Below, piece after piece: positions 53,040-61,169 of a stretch of 64,000 nucleotides of DNA. The notes below the pieces were generated by a model. That model worked only from the letters and a program-made list of their open reading frames with translations, ran no database searches and was not told where the DNA came from. The position numbers were made by a program, and so were the translations under genes. Source of the stretch: Gloeocapsa sp. PCC 7428. Its GTDB lineage: Bacteria > Cyanobacteriota > Cyanobacteriia > Cyanobacteriales > Chroococcidiopsidaceae. Every line of letters starts with the position of its first letter. The first letter of the stretch is position 1. The stretch is from the NCBI RefSeq assembly GCF_000317555.1, contig NC_019745.1:5026001-5090000 (forward strand), written 5' to 3'.

Positions 53040-53105
53040 GAGATGAGAACCCCTCCTAACATCCCCTTAGTAAGGGGAGGTGCCGTAGGCGGTGGGGTGT
53101 ATCAT
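53040..53105. repeat. CCCCTCCTAAC ... AAGGGGAGG dispersed repeat
   Basis: ACCCCTCCTAACATCCCCTT and AGTAAGGGGAGGTGCCGTAG form a hairpin (CCCCTT/AAGGGG core) and belong to a repeat family common in cyanobacterial spacers. Confidence 0.7.
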
Positions 53106-53163
53106 CAGGAGCCTCCACTATTGAACACAACTGTGTTTTAAACTACTGAAATCGTAACAAATC

Positions 53164-54153
53164 CTAGTACACCGGTTTTTTACCCATCGCACACTGTTTA
53201 GGAGTAATGCCAAATTTACGTTTGAAGGCGGCTGCAAAGTGTCCCTGATTGCTGTATCCGATGCGATGTGCGACTTCGGCAACCGTTAAGTTAGTGTGGC
53301 GTAAAAGCTGCTCTGCCTGATTTAGCCGTTGTTCAGTTAAATATCCACAAACTGTTGTGCCGAATAGGGCATGAAAACCTCGACGTAGGGTACGATCACT
53401 TACTCCAACTTTCTGTGCTAGTTCTGTTTGTGAAGGGGGTTGCTCTAAGTGCGATCGCAAAATTCCGGCTGCATGATAAATTCGAGCAATGGTATCTGGC
53501 TTGAGCGATGGCGATGGAGAAGTAATATCGTTGCCCAGGATACCATTAAGTTGCAGTGCCATCAACTCTAACACTTTGCTTTGCAAATAGAGCCGTTTAG
53601 TTGCTCCCCAAAACGGGCAATTAACGATTTGCTGTACTACTAATTGCATCGCTTTTGTCGTCTTTGGTGAAAATACCTGTTGCCAATCATCACCCCGTAC
53701 TAAAGGTTGCAGTTCTACGGGCAGTTCTCCCGTTGGTGCAGCAAAAAACTGCCGCAGCCAGTGCGGTTGCATATGAATATCAACTCCAATTAAGGGCTGC
53801 GACTGGGGCGTAAATACCTTTATGCTGCGCTGAATACCGCTACCACCTATATAGCTTTGTTCTGTGTTGAGCAATAGAAAATCGCCACTGTCTTCCACTC
53901 CTGACAAATACACCTTAAACTGCACTGGATGCTCATCTTCAGAAACTTGTATCAATAAGTCACGGTAGGTTTCGTTGAAAATACGCAGTTCCAAGCCTGG
54001 ATACAGTTCTATCTCCCGCCCATAGCCACTGCCCAGGAGGGAAGGCATTGTATATATAGTTTCCACACGATCAACAGACTCTACAGGTGGACACTGCTGT
54101 TCAACTTCCATCCAAATTTCATCTACCTGCTGGGAAGTTAGGTTGAGGCTCAT
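53164..54153 (-). CDS. AraC family regulator, PchR-like
   Basis: 329 residues. N-terminal sensing domain with GYGREIELYPGLELRIF, a pattern shared by PchR-type regulators of siderophore genes, and a C-terminal double helix-turn-helix: PPSQTELAQKVGVSDRTLRR and LTVAEVAHRIGYSNQGHFAAAFKRKFG (the latter spans about residues 286-313). PchR senses ferric pyochelin in Pseudomonas; the cyanobacterial ligand is unknown. Position beside the TonB receptor and a Fur-like palindrome at its promoter agree with control of iron uptake. Confidence 0.88.
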   Translation of the reverse strand: MSLNLTSQQVDEIWMEVEQQCPPVESVDRVETIYTMPSLLGSGYGREIELYPGLELRIFNETYRDLLIQVSEDEHPVQFKVYLSGVEDSGDFLLLNTEQSYIGGSGIQRSIKVFTPQSQPLIGVDIHMQPHWLRQFFAAPTGELPVELQPLVRGDDWQQVFSPKTTKAMQLVVQQIVNCPFWGATKRLYLQSKVLELMALQLNGILGNDITSPSPSLKPDTIARIYHAAGILRSHLEQPPSQTELAQKVGVSDRTLRRGFHALFGTTVCGYLTEQRLNQAEQLLRHTNLTVAEVAHRIGYSNQGHFAAAFKRKFGITPKQCAMGKKPVY

Positions 54154-54177
54154 GGAGACGAGAAAATTTTAGAATTT

Positions 54178-54196
54178 AATGAGAATTAGTCTCATT
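54178..54196. promoter_or_regulatory. Fur-box-like palindrome upstream of the AraC gene
   Basis: AATGAGA-ATTAG-TCTCATT, a perfect seven-base inverted repeat of 19 bases total, the size of a Fur box, and rich in the GAGAAT/ATTCTC-type elements. It starts 25 bases before the AraC ATG, so a bound repressor would block transcription or initiation. Consistent with iron control. Confidence 0.6.
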
Positions 54197-54354
54197 ATTG
54201 TAGTTTGCCCTCGAAAAAGCAAGAAGTTCGACGGTGTATGCAGATGTGCGACGATAACTGCTAGAGAGAAACATTGAAAAGAGTTGACAAAAATACTATT
54301 TCATGATCTCGATATATAGCAGTTCTAAATCATGCATGAGAATCTCTCCTTATT

Positions 54355-54525
54355 CTTCTCTGTGCGTCACGCCACTTCCCTCAACGGGGTGAACCCCGGC
54401 ACGGGAGTAACTCCTCTGTGTCTCTGCGGTAGCCTGCGGCATGCCCTTCGGGTTCGCAGTCGCTTCAAGTCGGCAGAGCCGCCCAACGCGCTGCTCACCG
54501 CTCCGCGTCTACGTTATAAAATAAT
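54355..54525. repeat. GC-rich dispersed repeat in a 580-base gap
   Basis: Contains GTCACGCCACTTCCCTCAAC, GGCACGGGAGTAACTCCTCT, CGGTAGCCTGCGGCATGCCC and CGCAGTCGCTTCAAGTCGGC units. Related to the elements at 39995-40145. The rest of the gap 54197-54732 is AT-rich without a supported gene, and ends with the leader of the gamma-carbonic-anhydrase gene. Confidence 0.65.
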
Positions 54526-54732
54526 TTTCACAAATCCAATAGGATTGCTATAGCTGAAAAAACATCAATAAAGTTAATCATAAATATAAAATGTCCCTAC
54601 TTTGCCACTTTTTTGTCCCGCTTTTGTTACTTTCACTGAATTAATCTATCCAAAGCAAAGAGAACTTCGACGGAAGATACATAACCAAGAAGTTCCCAAG
54701 TAGCAAATAGCAAACAAAAAGAGGCAATTCCA

Positions 54733-55425
54733 ATGAATAATATTGTTCTCATGAAAAGCGATCGCGCCAGCAACATCACTAACAACACGCATATTCATGC
54801 TAATGTCCGCGCATCGTTCAACGAACAAGAAACAATTCCAGAGATTCATTCCACTGCATACATCCATCCCTTAGCCGCCGTGATTGGGAATGTTCATTTG
54901 GGTAAGCGAGTGATGGTAGCGCCAGCAGCATCTGTAAGAGGCGATGAAGGACAACCGATTTGGGTAGGTGATGATGTAAATGTGCAAGATTGCGTAGTTC
55001 TCCATGCGTTAGAAACTCATGTGAATGGAGAATTAGTACGCGAGGCAGTTGTTGAAGTTGAAGGTGCGTATTATGGAGTATATATTAGCGATCGCGTTTC
55101 ACTCGCGCATCAATGCCAAGTTCATGGTCCTGCAAGTATTGGTTTTGACACTTTTGTTGGGATGCAAGCTTTAGTATTTCGCGCGACTGTCGGCAATAAT
55201 TGTGTCATTGAACCTAAAGCGTTAGTTATGGGTGTCAGTATTTCTGATGGTAGATATGTTCCTGCTGGCGCTTTAATTACCACCCAAGAAGCTGCGGATA
55301 ATTTGCCTTACATCAGTAATGACTACCCGCTCAAAAGTTTAAACAACGCTGTAGTTCATGTAAATACGCAGCTAGCTCAAGGCTATCAAGAACAAGATAT
55401 GCTCATACATTTAAGAGCAGCCTAG
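54733..55425 (+). CDS. Gamma-carbonic-anhydrase-family protein (left-handed beta-helix)
   Basis: 230 residues. Hexapeptide repeats (AVIGNVHLGKRVMVAPAASVRGDEG, in pieces AVIGNVHLG and VMVAPAASVRGDE) build a left-handed beta-helix; VLHALETH, LAHQCQVHG carry the three histidine positions of the gamma-CA zinc or iron site. Similar to the N-terminal domain of the carboxysome protein CcmM and to CamH-type enzymes. Hydrates CO2 or, if inactive, acts as scaffold. About 550 bases before pcxA and 1.9 kb before a bestrophin gene. Its ATG follows a weak GAGG site. Confidence 0.85.
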   Translation: MNNIVLMKSDRASNITNNTHIHANVRASFNEQETIPEIHSTAYIHPLAAVIGNVHLGKRVMVAPAASVRGDEGQPIWVGDDVNVQDCVVLHALETHVNGELVREAVVEVEGAYYGVYISDRVSLAHQCQVHGPASIGFDTFVGMQALVFRATVGNNCVIEPKALVMGVSISDGRYVPAGALITTQEAADNLPYISNDYPLKSLNNAVVHVNTQLAQGYQEQDMLIHLRAA

Positions 55426-55649
55426 AAAAACACTTCTTGTAAAACTGGGACTTACACATTGCAGGTATGAGAAAGGCAAACCACAAGCAACTCAACTTTA
55501 ATAGCTAGGTAACTGGCAATTGGTTGTTTACCTCATGTGTAGAGTCCTAGACTACTTGTCATTTTATTATGTAGAAAGTCGCAATTATGGTATCACGCAT
55601 TAAATTAATTACAGCGAATAAAGAGGATTTCATTAAGTCTTAATCGCTG

Positions 55650-55735
55650 GCTGGCGCGATTATTCGTGATACGCAATATATTCCTGCGGGTGCCATAATT
55701 ACAACTCAAGCTGCTGCTGATAGCTTACATACTCG
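55650..55735 (+). pseudogene. Fragment of a second gamma-carbonic-anhydrase gene
   Basis: Within the 549-base gap 55426-55974, this stretch reads AGAIIRDTQYIPAGAIITTQ followed by AAADSL, matching the C-terminal VPAGALITTQEAADNL of the intact neighbour at the protein level. Stops and frame changes surround it. The rest of the gap shows only a HIP1 site near 55932. Confidence 0.7.
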
Positions 55736-55974
55736 TAGTATTTCTGCCACAACAATTCTAACACATTTAAAGCTACTGTCCACAAAAGGAACATAGCGGT
55801 CGCAAAGAAAAATCACGGTGACATCTAAGCATCGTCGTCGATAAAAACTAACCGCATCACAGTTTTGTCATTGGTGTTTTCTTTCAGTTTTAAGTTAGCT
55901 CAGTGAATTAACTGTAGCTATTAGCTGAGGGCGATCGCTCATCTTATCTATATCTCACTAGCAGGAAATACACC

Positions 55975-57231
55975 ATGACATCGATTCCTAATAATCAAGG
56001 TTATTTGCTGGCAAATGTCAAAGTGCATTTGCACAATATGCATCGAAGATTTTTGAATACTCCAGAACGTGCATTAGAACAAGCTTACAAAGCCGTACTA
56101 AAGATTAAAGAACTTGAACAAGAGTATTACAGTGGAGAAAAGATTGAAACTACATCTCGGAAACACACTCCTTATGTAACCTCTTGTTTGCACGCCAATC
56201 TAGATAAGAATCTAAATATTGCTAAGCTGAGGCTTACAGAGTTTAAAGCAAGTTCGTTTGTTCTTGGCAATTTAACTTCTCATCATTTGTCTCAAGTAAA
56301 AATAGTTGATGAAGTACTGACAAGGTATGCACCTACAGATATCTCTTCAACTTTGGTAGACACGACTAAAACTACGATAAAAAATGGTAGCGATCGCGCT
56401 TACCCATCTACCGTAAATGTTCGTACTGAAAGTGTTGCTGATAAAACTGGAGCCGTACCTAGATCAATTGGGAGAACCATTAATCGCATTAAAAAAGACT
56501 TCAACCCTCAAGCCGAAGCCGAAGTTCTGCAACAATTTCGTACTTCAAGAACTAAAACCCTTATTGCTGTCAAATTTCTTGTCATCCTCATAGCTGTACC
56601 TCTAGTAACACAGCAAGTATCAAAACATCTCTTGATCAGCCCCATTGTTGAACATTTTAGAGTTACTCAATCTCAAGTTTTTCTTAACTATGAGATGAAA
56701 GAAGAAGCAATGCGCGAACTTCAAAGCTTTGAAGAAGGCTTAAGATTTAATAACTTAATTACCACATCTCCTGCACTTGCGCCTGAAGTTATCGAACAAG
56801 AAGTTAAAGAAAAAGCAACTGAGCTTGCACAAGAATACCATCAAAAAAGTAATAGTGCAATTAGCAACGTATTTGCCGATCTAATCGCAGTTACTGCTTT
56901 TATTTTTGTACTATTAATAAGCAAAAAGCAGATTATTGCTTTAAAGTCTTTTATGGATGAAATTGTCTATGGACTGAGCGATAGTGCCAAAGCTTTCATT
57001 ATTATTTTGTTCACAGATATCTTTGTAGGTTTTCACTCACCACATGGTTGGGAAGTTATCTTAGAAGGAATTAGTAGTCACTTAGGCATTGCAGCAAATA
57101 GAAGTGCAATCTTCCTCTTCATTGCGACATTTCCAGTTATTTTAGACACCATTTTTAAGTACTGGATTTTTAGATATCTCAGTAGAATTTCTCCTTCCGC
57201 AGTCGCCACACTAAGAAACATGAATGAATAA
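55975..57231 (+). CDS. pcxA: PcxA/CemA-type light-dependent proton-extrusion protein
   Basis: 418 residues. A soluble N-terminal part with the conserved ERALEQAYKAVLKIKELE motif, a variable linker, then four membrane helices (from KTLIAVKFLVILIAVPLV to the C-terminus) with the CemA landmarks LISPIVEHFR and FLFIATFPVILDTIFKYWIF, shortened here to FPVILDTIFKYWIF. In Synechocystis PcxA drives light-induced H+ extrusion and aids CO2 and nitrate uptake; chloroplast CemA is its homologue. Lies between a gamma-CA homologue and a bestrophin gene. Confidence 0.93.
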   Translation: MTSIPNNQGYLLANVKVHLHNMHRRFLNTPERALEQAYKAVLKIKELEQEYYSGEKIETTSRKHTPYVTSCLHANLDKNLNIAKLRLTEFKASSFVLGNLTSHHLSQVKIVDEVLTRYAPTDISSTLVDTTKTTIKNGSDRAYPSTVNVRTESVADKTGAVPRSIGRTINRIKKDFNPQAEAEVLQQFRTSRTKTLIAVKFLVILIAVPLVTQQVSKHLLISPIVEHFRVTQSQVFLNYEMKEEAMRELQSFEEGLRFNNLITTSPALAPEVIEQEVKEKATELAQEYHQKSNSAISNVFADLIAVTAFIFVLLISKKQIIALKSFMDEIVYGLSDSAKAFIIILFTDIFVGFHSPHGWEVILEGISSHLGIAANRSAIFLFIATFPVILDTIFKYWIFRYLSRISPSAVATLRNMNE

Positions 57232-57244
57232 ATCTACACTTTAT

Positions 57245-57295
57245 GCCCTACTCTACGAGAAGCCGCCCTACGGGCGTCTATGTGTCTTTGTGGTT
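57245..57295. repeat. Short GC-rich repeat fragment
   Basis: GAGAAGCCGCCCTACGGGCG and TCTATGTGTCTTTGTGGTTT are pieces of the GC-rich dispersed repeat family, in the spacer between pcxA and the bestrophin gene; GCCGCCC/GGGCG can pair. Confidence 0.5.
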
Positions 57296-57338
57296 TATGC
57301 AATCAGCCCATCTTTCCAAAACATAGCCGAGGTTAAAC

Positions 57339-58406
57339 ATGGTATTTCCAATAAACAAATTTCGTTCGCACAAACACGCTAGGAAGCAAGAAGTTGTAAA
57401 ATCTCGCTTTCGGAAATCTCCTCTACATCACAAAAGTGTTTCTTTAAGATCATTTCAAGAGAAATTTCGTATCTACACTGGCAAAAAATTACGTTGGAAT
57501 CAAGTTGTATCGCGTCTTGCAAGTTCAGTTATTCCAGGAATTCTACCGTGGGTACTGTTGTGCGGAGGATATGGATTTTTAATTGCGTTGACTAATCATT
57601 TCGGATATTTATCAGTTTTTCGCGATAACAAAGTCATCCCAAATGTTGTTTTGATTTTGAATATCGTGCTGAGCTTATTGTTAGTTTTTCGGACGAATAC
57701 AGCGCACGATCGCTTTTGGGAAGGACGTAAACTTTGGGGTGCTATGGTTAATACTGTGCGTAACTTAGCGCGAGGTATTTGGATAGTTGTTGACGAGAAA
57801 GAACCCCAAGATCGCGAAGATAAAGCAGCTACATTACGATTAGTTGTAGCGTTCTCAGTAGCAATGAAATTACACCTACGTAGAGATCCTGTCAATTTTG
57901 AATTAGCAACATTAATGACATCCTCACAGTATCACCAGCTACAAGAAATTAATCATCCACCACTAGAAATTGCTTTTTGGATTGGAGATTATCTTCAACT
58001 ACAATATGAACGTCAATTCTTAAATGTTTTTCAACTCACAGCCTTACATGAATTACTCGATGACATGGTAGACATCTTAGGCGGTTGCGAACGAATTTTA
58101 AAGACACCCGTCCCCTTAATTTATACTATCGTTCTCAAAACCTTGTTAATCCTGTATTTTCTGCTATTACCTTTAGAAATTGTTGCAGGTTTAACTTGGT
58201 GGACTGGTCCAATTTTGGTTTTTATTAGCTCCATTTTACTAGGAATCGATGAAATTGGTGCAGAAATTGAAGAACCGTTTGGACACGATCCTAATGACTT
58301 ACCTTTAGATTTTATTTGTAATACTATGCTGCGTAATGTCGAGGATTTGATTACGCTTTCTCCTAGCCGCCGTCCTACCTATGAAAAGTTGAGAAGAGTG
58401 GCTTAA
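57339..58406 (+). CDS. Bestrophin-family (UPF0187) anion channel
   Basis: 355 residues. VLSLLLVFRTNTAHDRFWEGRKLWG, in shortened form FRTNTAHDRFWEGR, is the signature, and the C-terminal EIGAEIEEPFGHDPNDLPLD is the conserved acidic loop. About four membrane helices; forms a pentameric Cl-/HCO3- channel in this family. In green algae thylakoid bestrophins carry bicarbonate; the cyanobacterial role is not established, but the genes before it fit such a task. A 70-residue basic N-terminal extension is present. Confidence 0.92.
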   Translation: MVFPINKFRSHKHARKQEVVKSRFRKSPLHHKSVSLRSFQEKFRIYTGKKLRWNQVVSRLASSVIPGILPWVLLCGGYGFLIALTNHFGYLSVFRDNKVIPNVVLILNIVLSLLLVFRTNTAHDRFWEGRKLWGAMVNTVRNLARGIWIVVDEKEPQDREDKAATLRLVVAFSVAMKLHLRRDPVNFELATLMTSSQYHQLQEINHPPLEIAFWIGDYLQLQYERQFLNVFQLTALHELLDDMVDILGGCERILKTPVPLIYTIVLKTLLILYFLLLPLEIVAGLTWWTGPILVFISSILLGIDEIGAEIEEPFGHDPNDLPLDFICNTMLRNVEDLITLSPSRRPTYEKLRRVA

Positions 58407-58470
58407 CTTTTAATAAAACTCATGCTACTACTTCCTGCTATTAAGAAATAGATTTGAAGGACACAAATTA

Positions 58471-58851
58471 ATGAATACTCAAACCAAAATAAAGATTTCT
58501 TGGACAAAATATGCAGAAGTCACTCTACTAATAACATTTCTCAGCATTTTTAGATTACAAATTTCTACTTCTATCCAGAGTTTATATGTTCTGCAAGTAA
58601 TAAGACAGTGGTTAAATCACATCACAATTCAAAATGCGAATTTCGCACATCACCTATGTAAGTTTATTCCTGCGCACTGTCCTTTTGAGCGCAATATAAA
58701 AATTTTTACGTACAATCTTCACATTCCTCCGTTATGCAAGTTGAATCCTCTATACGAAGAACTCATGAGTTTACGCTTTAGAGCATTATCTTATTTAGCT
58801 GATGAATGCGGTGAAGATATTACTCAGTATTGCACTCTAAGCAATCGGTAG
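58471..58851 (+). CDS. Mo-dependent nitrogenase C-terminal-domain family protein
   Basis: 126 residues. The C-terminal half carries FAHHLCKFIPAHCPFERNIK, HIPPLCKLNPLYEELMSLRF and ALSYLADECGEDITQYC, the pattern of the Mo-nitrogenase C-terminal domain family, a cyanobacterial group named after its fusion partner; the family is common in strains without nitrogenase. Cys and His positions could bind metal. The N-terminal half is a hydrophobic segment of weak conservation. Its last 15 bases overlap the convergent histidine kinase gene. Function unknown. Confidence 0.75.
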   Translation: MNTQTKIKISWTKYAEVTLLITFLSIFRLQISTSIQSLYVLQVIRQWLNHITIQNANFAHHLCKFIPAHCPFERNIKIFTYNLHIPPLCKLNPLYEELMSLRFRALSYLADECGEDITQYCTLSNR

Positions 58852-60105
58852 ATAAACTTGAAAACAACTACCCTCACCGAGGGTACTACTGACAGTAATT
58901 TTACCGCCATGTTGATGCGCAATTGTTTGAGCGATCGCAAGTCCTAATCCTAATCCCTTGGTTTTAGGCGATCGCGCTTTATCTGCCCGCCAAAAGCGTT
59001 GAAAGACAAACGGTAAATACTCAGGCGCAATTCCGATCCCATCATCTTCTACACGAACAACAATGCATCGCTTTTGTTGCACCATAGAAATGATAACGCT
59101 GCCCCCTGTAATTGTATATTTAATCGCATTATCTATTAAATTTGCAAACAGTCGCTTGAGTTGTGTAGGTTCGCCGTTAACCAATATGCTAGGAATGAAT
59201 TGCAACTTGAGCGTAATGCCTTTTTCCCGTGCGCATGGTTTGAATAGCTCTATGGTATTGTACAAAATTTCATTCAAATAGAGATGTTTCCAACCCGCAG
59301 GTGGCGCGACAGCTGCATCTGTACGCGCTAAAAACAGCAAATCTTCTGATAAGCTGATAAGCTGCTCAGTAGCACTTGCGATCGCAACTAACTTTTTAGC
59401 ATCACTCGGATGAATTCGTTCTGGGTGACTTTGCATAACTTCAATTGCAGTGCTAATCGCCGTTAAAGGATTGCGGAGTTCGTGCGAAGCATCCGCCGTA
59501 AATTCTTTGAGTCGCTGAAAGCTTTTTTCGATTGGTTCTAAAGCTTGCTGCGTTAGCCAAACTGCACCAATCGCAATAAAAATCAGCGCAATTGCTTTAC
59601 CGAGACCTAAACCGACAATCAAACGCGCGATCGCAATTTCTGTTTCTTTCGTCGATTCACTGGCACGAATATAGCCTTCTAACTCTAAGTGTTGCAAGTT
59701 ATTTGCGACGACTGAACTGTGACTATCTGAGTAAACTGCGATCGTCAGTGTCCGAATTTGCCCTTGCTGTTGAATAATTTGATCAGTTCGTCTCAAAGGT
59801 AAAGTAGAAAATAGCTTACCTTTTCGCGCCAAAATTTTCCCATTTGCATCAAACCATTCCAAACTCTGATCGCGTTTAAATAGTTCGCGCCAGGGTAAAT
59901 CTTGATTAATACTTTGTAGCCCTTCGGTTTTAACGTCTTTCAAACTCGGTACAGCAGCTTGCGCTAGAGTGAGTAGCTGATTGTTTAAGTGTTGCTCGTG
60001 ACTGCGAGTCACAAATACGTACACTGCTATACTTGATGTTCCAAGTACGGCTGCCATCACTGTCAAGTACGATAGCAAAAGGCGACACCGCAGGTATTGA
60101 AACAT
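58837..60105 (-). CDS. Membrane sensor histidine kinase
   Basis: About 422 residues from ATG 60105, four bases after the response-regulator stop; the frame is open upstream inside that gene. Two membrane helices (near residues 9-30 and 163-185) bracket an extracytoplasmic sensor of about 130 residues. Cytoplasmic part: H-box FTADASHELRNPLTAIS, N-box LIDNAIKYT, G1 VEDDGIGIAP, G2 GLGLGLAIA. Autophosphorylates and signals to the response regulator encoded just upstream. Resembles the RppB/NrsS group of cyanobacterial kinases in layout. Confidence 0.9.
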   Translation of the reverse strand: MFQYLRCRLLLSYLTVMAAVLGTSSIAVYVFVTRSHEQHLNNQLLTLAQAAVPSLKDVKTEGLQSINQDLPWRELFKRDQSLEWFDANGKILARKGKLFSTLPLRRTDQIIQQQGQIRTLTIAVYSDSHSSVVANNLQHLELEGYIRASESTKETEIAIARLIVGLGLGKAIALIFIAIGAVWLTQQALEPIEKSFQRLKEFTADASHELRNPLTAISTAIEVMQSHPERIHPSDAKKLVAIASATEQLISLSEDLLFLARTDAAVAPPAGWKHLYLNEILYNTIELFKPCAREKGITLKLQFIPSILVNGEPTQLKRLFANLIDNAIKYTITGGSVIISMVQQKRCIVVRVEDDGIGIAPEYLPFVFQRFWRADKARSPKTKGLGLGLAIAQTIAHQHGGKITVSSTLGEGSCFQVYLPIA

Positions 60106-60109
60106 TTGT

Positions 60110-60787
60110 TTAGGGGTTCGATTTGAGTCGATAACCCAACCCGTAAACTGTTTCAATAAGATCATCAGGCGCTCCTACTCCTTTCAATTTCTGTCGCAGA
60201 CGCTTAATGTGCGCCTTAACTGTATCCTCACTCGGTGGTTCTTCAAAAGACCAAAGATTCTCTAATATCGCATTGCGGTTGAGTACACTACTACCTTGAC
60301 GTAAGAAAAGTTCTAAAAGGCGGTACTCTTTTGGCGTAATTTGCAACGGTTGTTGCTTATAGGTAACTTCGCAAGTATTCGAGTCAAGACATAAACCTTC
60401 CCACTCTAAAGCAGGAGGCAAAGTTGCAGTACCTCGCCGCAGTAAAGCACGAATGCGCGCCATTAATTCTTGCAGTTTATAAGGCTTAAGTACATAGTCA
60501 TCAGCACCTGCATCTAGCCCTCTTACTTGATCGAGTGTCGTATCGCGTGCCGTTAACATCAATATGGGCATCGAATAGCCCTGTATGCGTAGTTGTTGAC
60601 ACAAACTGACCCCATCTATTTTGGGTAGCATGAGATCGAGGACGAGCAGATTGTATGTAAACGATTTAACAAAATCCCAGCCCATTTGACCGTCAGCCGC
60701 GATATCAACAACATAATGTTGGTCAGTGAGAGCTTCGGCAAGCGAATCTGCAATACGCTCGTCATCTTCAACTAATAAAATTCTCAT
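60110..60787 (-). CDS. OmpR-family response regulator
   Basis: 225 residues. Receiver domain with acidic VEDDE, phospho-acceptor D51 in LLVLDLMLPKIDG, switch Thr in MLTARD and Lys in VLKPYK; winged-helix output domain with ITPKEYRLLELFLRQ and SEDTVKAHIKRLRQK. First gene of a two-gene leftward operon with the kinase. RppA/NrsR-type regulators in cyanobacteria respond to redox, nickel or manganese; the stimulus here is unknown. Confidence 0.92.
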   Translation of the reverse strand: MRILLVEDDERIADSLAEALTDQHYVVDIAADGQMGWDFVKSFTYNLLVLDLMLPKIDGVSLCQQLRIQGYSMPILMLTARDTTLDQVRGLDAGADDYVLKPYKLQELMARIRALLRRGTATLPPALEWEGLCLDSNTCEVTYKQQPLQITPKEYRLLELFLRQGSSVLNRNAILENLWSFEEPPSEDTVKAHIKRLRQKLKGVGAPDDLIETVYGLGYRLKSNP

Positions 60788-61169
60788 GCTAAATAATTAC
60801 CTTGAGCCTCAGCTTTAATGTAAAAAATAGTAATGTAGCTAATGATTTTGTAGCAGCAACGGCACTAAATAGCAAATGGAGAGAAATAAGATTTATTTAT
60901 ATTAAAATAAAATTCGGTCTTATTTCCTCGATAGGACCGAATTCTAAAATTACCCTAATTTCATAGAACCTGTTTCCAAAGTCAATGTAATTATTGTTAG
61001 GCGCTCAATTAAGCATTTCCTAACTCTACATTCACTAGAAGTCTAAGTTAATACGAGTTGATGAAATTTAGATGAGAATTAAATGAGGAAATTCTTACTT
61101 TTCAAGCAAACATAGAATCTTATCATATGCAAACTCAAGGCATGACGTTGCTTTCTATCACAGAATCTT
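60788..61169. other. Spacer between glycosyltransferase and two-component genes
   Basis: 382 AT-rich bases with no supported gene. It holds the strong hairpin at 60911-60943 and, to its left, the presumed promoter of the response-regulator operon. Confidence 0.5.
60911..60943 (-). terminator. Strong hairpin, probable terminator of the glycosyltransferase gene
   Basis: AATTCGGTCTTAT and ATAGGACCGAATT pair over 13 positions (one G-T wobble) with a seven-base loop. Read on the minus strand the stem is followed by TTATTTTAAT, a usable T-tract, 227 bases after the glycosyltransferase stop and 124 bases before the response-regulator start. An operator for the latter is the alternative. Confidence 0.6.

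Noticed and set aside
54332-54553. 73-codon plus-strand frame
   Set aside because: Lies wholly in the GC-rich dispersed repeat; the apparent protein is translated repeat.
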